From NCBI RefSeq assembly GCF_945957465.1, contig NZ_CAMFLC010000030.1:1-47546 (forward strand): a stretch of DNA of 47,546 nt, given 5' to 3'. Positions 1 through 6,719 of the stretch are shown in pieces. This DNA comes from an uncultured Leifsonia sp. (GTDB lineage Bacteria > Actinomycetota > Actinomycetes > Actinomycetales > Microbacteriaceae). The notes beneath the pieces are model-generated. The model had not been told where the DNA came from. It did not search any database and saw nothing but the letters and a program-made list of their open reading frames with translations. Position numbers and translations under genes: made by a program. The first letter of the stretch is position 1, and each line of letters opens with the position of its first letter.

Positions 1-12
1 TATAAGAGACAG
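1..12. other. Probable Tn5/Nextera adapter remnant at contig end
   Basis: The first 12 bases, TATAAGAGACAG, are identical to the 3' end of the 19-bp Tn5 mosaic end used in tagmentation library adapters. A chance 12-base match exactly at the first base of the window is unlikely, so this is best read as untrimmed adapter at an assembly end. The first four codons of the adjoining reading frame should not be trusted. Confidence 0.8.
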
Positions 13-1273
13 GGACAGGCACGGCGCGGCCGACGGACACCGCGGGCTGGACAGGCACGGCGCGGCCGACGGACACCGCGGGCTGGACGGGCAGGCCGCC
101 GGCTACGCGGGCGACCCGACGCCGACGGGCGCCGCCGGCGACCCGCACGACACCTCCCACGCGGCTCCGCTGCTGCGCACCCGCCCGGAACGCCGCGCGG
201 CCATCCTGCGCGCCGGTCGCCTGATCGCCTCCCTCGGCATCACCAGCTACACCGAGCCCGGGCTCGGCCCGGGCGAAGACGCCGGCGCCACCGGCTGCTT
301 CGGCCAGGATGTGCTGGACGCCTACCTCGATCTCGACGCCGAGCGGGCTCTGACTGCGCGCGTGAACGTCCTGGCGCTGTACGGCGTGCTCGACGGCCCG
401 AGCTCGCTCGGCCCCGTGCTGGCCGGCATGCGCGCCCTGCGCCGCGGGACCGAGCGCCCCGACCGGCTGCGGATCGCCGGCGTCAAGATCTTCGCCGACG
501 GCATCCCGCCGATGCACCAGGCCTGGACCCGGCACACCTACCCGGACGGCACGCACGGCGGCCTGCTCGTAGACGGCCTCGATGCCGCCGAGCGCGCCGA
601 ACGCCTGACCGCCATGATCCGGGAGGCCGCCCGGCTCGGCCTCCAGGTGGGCGTGCACGCGACCGGCGACCGCACAATCGACACGGTCGTGGAGGCCGTG
701 GCCGCCGCCCGCGCGGAGTTCCCGGCCGACCTGCGCCACTACATCATCCACGGCGACCTCATCACGGCGGCCGCCCTGGCCCGGATGCGCAACCTCGGGA
801 TGGGGCTGAACGTCCAGCCCGGCATCGCGGTGCGCACGTCTCCCTGGCTGGCGGGCGTCCTCGGCGACGACGTGGCCGCCGCCGCCTGGCCGCTCGGTGC
901 CGCCCGCGCCGCCGGCGTCGCGGTGTCGCTGAGCTCGGACGCGCCGATCCTCGCACCCGACTGGCGGCAGGGCATCGCCGACGCCGACGCATGGATGGGA
1001 GCCCCGGCCCCCGGCGATGAGCGGGCGCGCATGCGCGGGCTCCTGCACGCCTACACGACGGTCCCGGCCTACCAGGACGGCGCCGAATCGTGGAAGGGCT
1101 CGCTCGAGCCTGGAAAGGCCGCCGACCTCGTCGTCCTCGCCGCCGACCCGCTGCAGCTCTCCCCCGCCGAGCTGCCGTCGGTCGCCGTCGACTTCACCGT
1201 CGTCGACGGCGAGATCGTCTACGACCGCGCCGGGCCCCTCCCGCCTCTGACACGCGCGCCGAGGGGCGCGTAA
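2..1273 (+). CDS. YtcJ-like amidohydrolase family 3, 3' part
   Basis: This is the C-terminal part of a metal-dependent amidohydrolase (TIM-barrel, YtcJ-like branch), truncated by the window start: the frame is open from base 2, although an internal GTG lies at 311. Visible family signatures are VKIFADGIPP (barrel lysine strand), VGVHATGDRTID (metal-ligand histidine), HYIIHGDLI, LSSDAPILAPD (catalytic aspartate) and the C-terminal beta-sandwich stretch SLEPGKAADLVVL. The N-terminal HxH strand is missing because of the edge. It resembles the complete amidohydrolase at 6720-8393, so the two are probably paralogues; the substrate is unknown. The last codons (TRAPRGA and stop) lie in the first unit of the repeat array at 1261, so the repeat defines the C terminus. 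Confidence 0.85.
   Translation: MRDRDRHGAADGHRGLDRHGAADGHRGLDGQAAGYAGDPTPTGAAGDPHDTSHAAPLLRTRPERRAAILRAGRLIASLGITSYTEPGLGPGEDAGATGCFGQDVLDAYLDLDAERALTARVNVLALYGVLDGPSSLGPVLAGMRALRRGTERPDRLRIAGVKIFADGIPPMHQAWTRHTYPDGTHGGLLVDGLDAAERAERLTAMIREAARLGLQVGVHATGDRTIDTVVEAVAAARAEFPADLRHYIIHGDLITAAALARMRNLGMGLNVQPGIAVRTSPWLAGVLGDDVAAAAWPLGAARAAGVAVSLSSDAPILAPDWRQGIADADAWMGAPAPGDERARMRGLLHAYTTVPAYQDGAESWKGSLEPGKAADLVVLAADPLQLSPAELPSVAVDFTVVDGEIVYDRAGPLPPLTRAPRGA
13..84. repeat. 36-bp perfect tandem duplication near the contig end
   Basis: Two identical 36-bp copies (13-48 and 49-84) begin GGACAGGCACGG and end CACCGCGGGCT; a third partial copy starts GGAC at 85. The unit is 12 codons, so the amidohydrolase frame stays open and the peptide DRHGAADGHRGL is repeated. 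It may be a real in-frame duplication, or an assembly artefact since it touches an adapter-derived end. Confidence 0.75.
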
Positions 1274-2040
1274 GCGCCCCTAAACCCGCGAAATAACGGC
1301 ACCAACTCGCCCCTCGCCCGCCCCTCGGAGCAGCGCGCCCGCCGAAGGGCGCGTAAGCGCCCCCAAACCCGTGAAATAACGGCATCAACTCGCCCCTCGC
1401 GCGCCCCTCGCGGAGCGCGGGCTCCGCGCGAGGGGCGCGCGGCTCGGCGCCCGCCGAAGGGCGCGTAAACGCCCCTAAACCCGCGGGACAGGGGCATCAA
1501 CTCGCCCCTCGCCCGCCCCTCGGAGCAGCGCGCCCGCCGAAGGGCGCGTAAACGCCCCTAAACCCACGGAATAGGGGCGTCAGCTCGCCCCTCCCTCACC
1601 CCTCGCTCGCCCCTCGCGGAGCACGGCTTCGCACGGCCGGCACGGCACACGACCCCACTGAAGGGCGCGTAGACGCCCCTAAACCCGCGGGACAGGGGCA
1701 TCAACTCGCCCCTCGCTCGCCCCTCGGAGCAGCGCGCCCCTCGAAGGGCGCGTTAACGCCCCTAAACCCACGGAATAGGGGCATCAACTCGCCCCTCGCC
1801 CGCCCCTCGCGGAGCACGGCTCCGCACGGCCGGCACGGCGCACGACCCCACCGAAGGGCGCGTAAACGCCCCCAAAACTGCGGAACAGGGGCACCAACTC
1901 GCCCCTCGCGCGCCCCTCGGAGCAGCGCGCCCGCCGAAGGGCGCGTAAGCGCCCCCAAAACCGCGGATTAGGGGCAACAACCCGCCCCTCGCGCGCCCTT
2001 CGGGGCGGGCGCGCCCGCCGCGGGGCGCGCAAGCGCAAGC
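1261..2040. repeat. Higher-order GC-rich intergenic repeat array (array 1)
   Basis: Eight copies of a unit starting G(A/G)(A/G)GGGCGCGTAA start at 1261, 1344, 1456, 1539, 1660, 1743, 1853 and 1936, with a decayed ninth near 2020. Spacings are 83, 112, 83, 121, 83, 110, 83. This is four tandem dimers of about 195 bp, each a short A unit (83 bp, ending near CTCGGAGCAGCGCGCCC) and a longer B unit (110-121 bp; later copies end near GCACGGCCGGCACGGC). Each unit can form two hairpins: GGGCG-CGTAAA-CGCCC and AGGGGC-ATCAACTC-GCCCCT. The array fills the 869-bp convergent gap between the amidohydrolase and the SDR. Minus-strand open frames here are by-products of the repeat and are not called. Array 2 at 17810 shares the core. 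Confidence 0.9.
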
Positions 2041-2075
2041 GCGAGCGCCCCGGAGACAGCGGGCCGCGCGCGAGA

Positions 2076-2130
2076 CCGGGGTCGCGGCGCGGCGCCGTCG
2101 CGCCGGTGAGGCGGCGTGCCGCGACCCCGG
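2076..2130. terminator. Large hairpin, likely bidirectional terminator
   Basis: Perfect 13-bp arms CCGGGGTCGCGGC (2076-2088) and GCCGCGACCCCGG (2118-2130), with further imperfect pairing inside the loop. It lies just before the 3' end of the minus-strand SDR and after array 1, between convergent genes. No T-tract follows, as is common in actinobacteria. Confidence 0.6.
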
Positions 2131-2142
2131 AGACGGGAGGCG

Positions 2143-2883
2143 TCAAGCGAGCAGTTGGCCGCCGTCGACGGGGAGGCTCACGCCGGTGATGTGCTGTGCG
2201 CCGGCGAGGAACACGACGGCGGGCGCCACGTCCTCCACCTCGGCCAGCCGTCCGAGCGGGATGCGCGACGACCAGGCCGCGCGCTCGGGCGAGCCCTCGG
2301 GCATCCCGGCGCGCAGCATCGGCGTCAGCACCGGACCGGGCGCGACCGCGTTGACGCGGATGCCCGCGCCCGCGAGCTCGATCGCGGCCCAGCGGGTGAG
2401 GGAGTCGACCGCGGCCTTGCTCGACTCGTACGCGCCCATCCCTGGGGTCGGCTGCCGGCCGCCGATGGAGGAGATGTTGACGATCGCGCCGCCCGTGCCG
2501 TGCGCGGTCATGTGCCGCGCCACCGCCTGGGTCACGGTGAAGGTGCCGAGGATGTTGACCCGCACGATGGTCTCGTAGTCGGCGGTGGAGAGCTCGGTCA
2601 GGCTGCCGTGCAGCGACAGGATGCCGGCGTTGTTGACCAGCACGTCGATGCGGCCGTGGTCGGCGGCGACCTCCTCGACGGCCGCGGTGACAGCGGCCTC
2701 GTCGGTGATGTCGAGCGCGACGGCGGAGGCCCCCGTCCCGAGGGCGGCGGCTGCCGCTGCCACCGCGTCGGCGTCGCGGTCGGCGAGGACGACTCGGTCG
2801 CCCACCGCCAGGAACGCCTCCGCGATGCCGCGGCCGATGCCGCCGGCACCGCCGGTGATCAGGATGGTTCGGGTGTCGGTCAC
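2143..2883 (-). CDS. Short-chain dehydrogenase/reductase (SDR)
   Basis: Classical SDR of 246 aa that would catalyse NAD(P)-dependent oxidation or reduction of an alcohol/ketone; substrate unknown. The cofactor motif TGGAGGIG is at residues 10-17, NNAG at about 84-87, the catalytic serine in NISSIGG (about 138) and the YESSK active site with Tyr152 and Lys156. The C terminus PVDGGQ is typical. The GTG at 2883 (VTDTRTILITGG) is chosen because an upstream ATG at 2910 adds nine residues with no SDR similarity and GAGAGG sits upstream of the GTG. It is transcribed divergently from the aldo/keto reductase. A consensus -10 TATAAT on the minus strand (2941-2936) lies inside the palindrome at 2935-2954. 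Confidence 0.88.
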   Translation of the reverse strand: MTDTRTILITGGAGGIGRGIAEAFLAVGDRVVLADRDADAVAAAAAALGTGASAVALDITDEAAVTAAVEEVAADHGRIDVLVNNAGILSLHGSLTELSTADYETIVRVNILGTFTVTQAVARHMTAHGTGGAIVNISSIGGRQPTPGMGAYESSKAAVDSLTRWAAIELAGAGIRVNAVAPGPVLTPMLRAGMPEGSPERAAWSSRIPLGRLAEVEDVAPAVVFLAGAQHITGVSLPVDGGQLLA

Positions 2884-2934
2884 GGTGGAGCCTCTCTGCT
2901 CGGCAGGCACCCGGCGTTCCGGGTCATGTCGTTA

Positions 2935-2954
2935 TATTATACGAACGTAGAAAA
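2935..2954. promoter_or_regulatory. Operator-like palindrome in divergent promoter
   Basis: TATTATA-N6-TAGAAAA; five of seven positions pair between the arms. It overlaps a perfect minus-strand -10 (TATAAT) for the SDR. Right arm and spacing match the perfect palindrome at 4895-4914, so one repressor may bind both. The TetR gene at 6035-6628 is the nearest candidate; this link is inference. Confidence 0.55.
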
Positions 2955-2982
2955 ACAGCACACCGCACGCAAGGAGGCCTCT

Positions 2983-3963
2983 GTGACCGCTGGAACCGTC
3001 CCCGCCGTCCCCACCCGCACCCTCGGCCCGGGAGGTCCCACGGTGCCGGTCTTCGCCCTCGGCTCCTGGAACACCTGGGACCGCATGACGGCGGACGAGG
3101 CCGTCGCCCTCATCCACCGGGCGCACGAGGTCGGCGCGGCCTTCTTCGATGTCGCCCACTACGACATGGGCCCCCACGCGGAGGGTTCCCGCACCGACAT
3201 CCTGTTCGGCGAGGCGGTGCGCGCGGCCGGGCTGCGGCGGCAGGACTACCTGCTCTGCGGCAAGCTCTGGCTGTGGGAGTACCCGCGCGCGACGTTCGCC
3301 GACCAGCTCACGACCTCCCTCGGCCGCATCGGCGTCGAGCACGCCGACCTGGTCGTGGTCGGCGACTTCTTCGGCGAGGTGGATGTCCCCCGCATCGTGC
3401 GCGAGGTGCAGGCCCAGATCGACGCGGGCCGTTTCAGCGCCTGGGGCGTCAACAACTGGACCATCGACGCGGTGCGCACCGCCCTCGCCGTGGCCGCGGC
3501 GGAGGGGCTCACTCCGCCCACGTTCGCCCAGCTCAAGTACGGGCTGGTGCGCCGCGCGATGGCGGAGGGCTCGGCCTACGGGGAGCTGTTCCGCTCGGGC
3601 GCCCTGGCGCTGCAGGCCTCGGACGTCTTCGAGGGCGGCATCCTGGCCGGCAAGCTCGCGCCGGGGCGCAAGATCGGGGCGGATGTCGGCGGAATCCGCG
3701 ACCGCATCGTGGCCGCGTACCCGCAGGTCGAGCGGATCGCCGCCGGCTTCGACGCGACGCCGACGCAACTGGGCCTCGCGTTCGCCCTCAGCCATCCGGC
3801 CACGGCGAACGTGCTCTTCGGCGTCAGCCGGCTGTCGCAGCTGGAGGACGACCTCGGCGCCCTCGCCCTCCTCGACCGGGTCGGCGCCGAAGCGATCCGC
3901 GCCGCGACGGCCGGGCTCTGGCTCGACCGCGACGTCGCCGCCGACGGCACCTGGACGCCGTAA
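2983..3963 (+). CDS. Aldo/keto reductase, atypical (catalytic His replaced)
   Basis: Aldo/keto reductase fold of 326 aa, an NADPH-dependent oxidoreductase by family. The GTG start follows a strong AAGGAGG (2971-2977). The usual catalytic tetrad is only partly visible: Asp56 and Tyr60 in DVAHYD and Lys94 in LLCGKLW. At the position of the histidine in the DLxxxH motif this protein has ADLVVVGD, that is Gly127. Nucleotide-binding features near the C terminus (LFGVSRLSQLEDDL) resemble the family's NAD(P)-site helix. The histidine position varies in some AKR branches, so activity is not excluded. It is divergent from the SDR and convergent with the alpha/beta hydrolase. Confidence 0.85.
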   Translation: MTAGTVPAVPTRTLGPGGPTVPVFALGSWNTWDRMTADEAVALIHRAHEVGAAFFDVAHYDMGPHAEGSRTDILFGEAVRAAGLRRQDYLLCGKLWLWEYPRATFADQLTTSLGRIGVEHADLVVVGDFFGEVDVPRIVREVQAQIDAGRFSAWGVNNWTIDAVRTALAVAAAEGLTPPTFAQLKYGLVRRAMAEGSAYGELFRSGALALQASDVFEGGILAGKLAPGRKIGADVGGIRDRIVAAYPQVERIAAGFDATPTQLGLAFALSHPATANVLFGVSRLSQLEDDLGALALLDRVGAEAIRAATAGLWLDRDVAADGTWTP

Positions 3964-4010
3964 GCGGACGCGAGACCGCCGCCCCCGAGGAGCCGCCCCG
4001 GACGAAGGGC

Positions 4011-4047
4011 GCGCGGCCGGACCGGAACCCCTTTCGGCCGGCCGCGC
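4011..4047. terminator. Bidirectional terminator hairpin
   Basis: Arms GCGCGGCCGGACCG (4011-4024) and CGGCCGGCCGCGC (4035-4047) pair over 13 bp with a single bulged A, around the loop GAACCCCTTT. It separates the convergent aldo/keto reductase and alpha/beta hydrolase genes. Confidence 0.7.
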
Positions 4048-4057
4048 GGTCGAGGGG

Positions 4058-4840
4058 TCAGCCGAGGAAGCGGATGACCGCGGCCCGGAATTCGGCCGAG
4101 TCGAGGGCACCGCGATGATCGCCCGGAACGCGCACGAAGGTCGCCTCCGGCAGGGCGCCCGCCACCGCCCCGAGGCCGGTCGTCATCAGGTCGTCCGCAC
4201 CCGCGGCGACGAGCGTCGGCACCGTCGGCCCTCCCCCCGCGGGGTCGAACGGCTGCGAAGCGAGGCCGGCCATCAGGGCGAGCAGGGAGGCCGTGTCGCG
4301 TCCGGGCGCGCTCACCATCGCGGCCATCATGCCGGCGAGCGGGTCCCTTGCCGCCCCGGCGCCGGAGGCCGTTTCGCCGCCGGAGACCGCCCCACCCCCG
4401 GAGGCCGCGGCGGCCACCGCATCCACGTCCACCGCCGCGAAGGGCTCGAAGGGGCTCAGCCCTCCCAGCACCAGCCGGCGCACCCGGCCGGTGGCGGCGG
4501 GCAGCTCCCATGCCAACCGTGCTCCGAGGGAGTAGCCGACCACGTCGACGCCGTCGCCTCCGTCGAGCTCCGCGAGCACGTCCGCGAGGGCGCGCACCAG
4601 AGCGGAGGTCGTGGCGGCGTCACCGGAGACGGCGGCCGAGCTCCCGTGGCCGGGCAGGTCGGGCACCTCGACGCGGCGCCCCGCTGCGGCGAGCGCCTCG
4701 GGCCAGCCCGTCGCGATGAAGTCCTCGTCGCCGCTGGCGGCGAAGCCGTGCAGCAGCAGCACCGGCGGGAGGGCCGTGGCACCTGCCGGCGCAGACGCGG
4801 GCGCGGGGAAGCTGCGGCGGTTGAGCGGCGTGGTGGGCAT
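4058..4840 (-). CDS. Alpha/beta-fold hydrolase
   Basis: Serine hydrolase of the alpha/beta-hydrolase superfamily, 260 aa. Visible motifs are the oxyanion loop LLLHGFAASG, the strand PDLPGHGSS, the nucleophile elbow GYSLG, an aspartate in GADDL and the catalytic histidine in PGDHRG. A low-complexity Gly/Ala insertion (about residues 145-170) sits in the lid region. The ATG at 4840 (MPTTPLNRRSF) gives a normal length; the longer open frame upstream would run through the palindrome at 4895-4914 and is rejected. Divergent from the methyltransferase-like gene. Ester, lactone or epoxide substrates are all possible. Confidence 0.85.
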   Translation of the reverse strand: MPTTPLNRRSFPAPASAPAGATALPPVLLLHGFAASGDEDFIATGWPEALAAAGRRVEVPDLPGHGSSAAVSGDAATTSALVRALADVLAELDGGDGVDVVGYSLGARLAWELPAATGRVRRLVLGGLSPFEPFAAVDVDAVAAAASGGGAVSGGETASGAGAARDPLAGMMAAMVSAPGRDTASLLALMAGLASQPFDPAGGGPTVPTLVAAGADDLMTTGLGAVAGALPEATFVRVPGDHRGALDSAEFRAAVIRFLG

Positions 4841-4894
4841 CGTCGTCCGTTTCGTCGGCTGAGAAGAGTGTCGGCGCGACGGGTTCGCGCCGGT

Positions 4895-4914
4895 TTTTCT
4901 ATGATAGTAGAAAA
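4895..4914. promoter_or_regulatory. Perfect 20-bp operator palindrome
   Basis: TTTTCTATGATAGTAGAAAA: 7-bp arms TTTTCTA/TAGAAAA with a 6-base spacer, in the 137-bp divergent region between the alpha/beta hydrolase and the methyltransferase-like gene. The AT-rich block stands out in otherwise GC-rich DNA. It shares right arm and geometry with 2935-2954. A TetR-type dimer is the most likely ligand, which is inferred. Confidence 0.7.
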
Positions 4915-4922
4915 TAAACTCC

Positions 4923-4948
4923 GAAATCGGTAGAGTCATCCCGATTTC
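4923..4948. promoter_or_regulatory. Second inverted repeat upstream of the methyltransferase-like gene
   Basis: GAAATCGG (4923-4930) and CCGATTTC (4941-4948) form perfect 8-bp arms with a 10-base spacer, 30 bp before the GTG start. It could be a second operator or a leader hairpin; the sequence does not decide between them. Confidence 0.45.
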
Positions 4949-4977
4949 ACCGGACACCCGACAGAAAGAGCTGCGAA

Positions 4978-5976
4978 GTGACCACATCCACCGCCACCGC
5001 CACGACGACGCCCGAGGCTATCGTCGACATCGCCATCGGCTTCATGGGGGCGAAGCAGCTGTTCGCCGCCAGCCGCATCGGCCTCTTCTCCGCCCTCGCC
5101 GACGCGCCGCTCGACGCGGCCGGGCTCGCCGCCGCGACCGGCGCTCCGGAGCGCCAGGTGCGCATCCTCGCCGACAGCATGACCGCCCAGGGGCTGCTCA
5201 CGCGAGAGGAGGGACGATACGCGCTCACGCCCGACGCCGCCGCCTACCTGACAGGCGACCGCGCCGAGCTCGACCTCGCCCCGTTCCTCGCCTTCCTCGG
5301 CGCCACGAGCTACCCGCAGTGGCTCGGCTACGACGCGACGGTCGACACCGATGCACCGGGCGTCCTGGAGCTCGACGAAGCGGGCTGGGGCGGCTTCCTC
5401 GCCGGGGTGATGCGGTACAACGAGTTGCACGCGTCGATGCTCGCCCGCCACTTCGACTTCGCCCCCTACCGCGACGCCCTCGACTTCGGCGGCCTGAGCC
5501 CGGCCTTCGCGGTCGAGGGGCTGAAAGCCAACCCCGACCTGCGGGTGCGGTTCGTGTTCGATCCGCAGTCCGTCGAGCCGGTGCGGGAGGCGGTGGCGGC
5601 CGCGGGATTCGCCGACCGCACCAGCGTCGAAGGGGCGGACACCGCGGACGCGCAGCCCGGCGGCGCCCACGATCTCGTGCTGCTCAACCACGTCATCCAC
5701 CGCTTCGACGACCAGCAGAACCGCACCATCCTCCGCAACGCGCGCGCTGCGGCGGCGCCGGGTGCGACCCTCGTGCTGCTCGACTTCTTCCTCGACGACG
5801 ACCCGCGGCAGCGCAAGATCGACGCGCTGCACGCGGGCGAGTACTACAACATCGACGGAACGGTCGTGTACCCGGAGTCGGTCGTGCGCGACTGGCTGGC
5901 CGACGCCGGCTGGCAGGCTGAGCGCACCGTCGCGCTGCCGGGCAGCCCGCGCATCCTGCTCGCGACGGCGGTCTGA
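4978..5976 (+). CDS. O-methyltransferase-like protein with altered SAM motif
   Basis: Protein of 332 aa with the architecture of class-I O-methyltransferases of the plant/polyketide type: an N-terminal winged-helix dimerisation domain (about 15-95, QLFAASRIGLFSAL then LAAATGAPERQVRILADSM) and a C-terminal Rossmann domain. Motif I, usually DxGGGxG, reads DFGGLSP (residues 169-175), losing the glycine run that contacts SAM. The segment where the catalytic histidine falls is LLNHVIHRFDDQ with His238 and His241. The GTG start has AGAAAGAG upstream. It could be an active enzyme with relaxed SAM binding or a non-methylating homologue, as known for RdmB-type proteins. It lies convergent to the TetR gene. 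Confidence 0.8.
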   Translation: MTTSTATATTTPEAIVDIAIGFMGAKQLFAASRIGLFSALADAPLDAAGLAAATGAPERQVRILADSMTAQGLLTREEGRYALTPDAAAYLTGDRAELDLAPFLAFLGATSYPQWLGYDATVDTDAPGVLELDEAGWGGFLAGVMRYNELHASMLARHFDFAPYRDALDFGGLSPAFAVEGLKANPDLRVRFVFDPQSVEPVREAVAAAGFADRTSVEGADTADAQPGGAHDLVLLNHVIHRFDDQQNRTILRNARAAAAPGATLVLLDFFLDDDPRQRKIDALHAGEYYNIDGTVVYPESVVRDWLADAGWQAERTVALPGSPRILLATAV

Positions 5977-5999
5977 CGCTCGCGCGCCCTCAGACGGCG

Positions 6000-6032
6000 C
6001 CGGAGGCCGGGCACGGGAAAACCGGCCTCCGG
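6000..6032. terminator. Bidirectional terminator hairpin
   Basis: Perfect 11-bp stem CCGGAGGCCGG (6000-6010) / CCGGCCTCCGG (6022-6032), with the loop GCACGGGAAAA, between the convergent methyltransferase-like and TetR genes. Confidence 0.8.
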
Positions 6033-6034
6033 TG

Positions 6035-6628
6035 TCACACGGTCGTGATCCGCGCGAAGAACGCGTCCAGCTGAGCCGTCAGCAGCGCAGGAGTCGACAG
6101 GTCGGGGGCGATCAGGCTCATGATGTTCGCCCCCGCGTTGATGAGGACGATCTCGTCCACCAGCTGCTCATCGGGCGTCTCCGTCACGATGTCGCCGTCC
6201 GCGCGGCCCTGCGCGATATACGACGCGAGGCCCGCCCGCCACGCGACCAGGTGGTCGCGATACGCCTGGTGCAGCTCCTCGTTCGACAGGGCCCGCTCCC
6301 AGAAGCTCAGCAGCACGCGGCCCGCCGTGATCGACTCGGCCGTCGTCGGGGCGGAGGCGTAGACGATCGCGCGCAGCGCCTCCAGCCCGGTCTTGTCGCC
6401 GACCGCCGCGTCGACCCCCGAGCTCATCATCCCGAGCGCGCGCTCGTAGGTTCCCTGGATGATCTCGTCCTTGCCGGGGAAGTAGTGCTTCAGGGCGCCG
6501 TTCGCGAACCCCGCCTCCGCGGCGATCTCGCGCATCGTCGCCGCCTCCAGGCCGCCTTTGACGATCAGCCCCCAGGTGACGTCGATGATGTCCGATCGCC
6601 GCTGGTCGTGGTCGATCACCTTGGGCAT
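6035..6628 (-). CDS. TetR/AcrR family regulator
   Basis: 197 aa. The N-terminal helix-turn-helix is clear: RRSDIIDVTWGLIVKGG, then TMREIAAEAGFANGALKHYF (about residues 31-50). The C-terminal ligand domain is of the BetI-like type (LLSFWERALSNEEL, and IVLINAGANIM near the end). GGAGGGAGG precedes the ATG. It is the only regulator inside the SDR-AKR-hydrolase-methyltransferase group and so the likely repressor for the palindromes at 2935 and 4895. The 91 bp upstream of its own start hold an imperfect CACAAGTG-centred palindrome near 6668-6675 but not the TAGAAAA operator, so autoregulation through that site is not supported. Confidence 0.88.
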   Translation of the reverse strand: MPKVIDHDQRRSDIIDVTWGLIVKGGLEAATMREIAAEAGFANGALKHYFPGKDEIIQGTYERALGMMSSGVDAAVGDKTGLEALRAIVYASAPTTAESITAGRVLLSFWERALSNEELHQAYRDHLVAWRAGLASYIAQGRADGDIVTETPDEQLVDEIVLINAGANIMSLIAPDLSTPALLTAQLDAFFARITTV

Positions 6629-6719
6629 GATCCTCCCTCCGACGCCCGGACCGTCCCGGGAATCTCCACAAGTGTAGGGGAAAGATCGGACCGCTCGGGA
6701 ACACGGCGGCCCAGCGGCG

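Noticed and set aside
1261-2040. CRISPR-like appearance of array 1
   Set aside because: The intervals between cores are themselves repeated, not unique spacers, units are 83-121 bp, and no cas gene is present.
1194-2146. Several minus-strand reading frames starting MPLFRGFRGAYAPFGG-like in array 1
   Set aside because: They arise because the repeat lacks stops in some frames; the peptides repeat with the DNA unit and differ only by unit variants, and none has a ribosome site.
2116-2982. Long N-terminal extension of the aldo/keto reductase frame
   Set aside because: It runs antisense through the SDR; AAGGAGG and the divergent promoter place the start at 2983.
3149-4933. 594-codon plus-strand frame
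   Set aside because: Arg/Ser/Pro-rich shadow of the aldo/keto reductase and alpha/beta hydrolase, typical of high-GC DNA.
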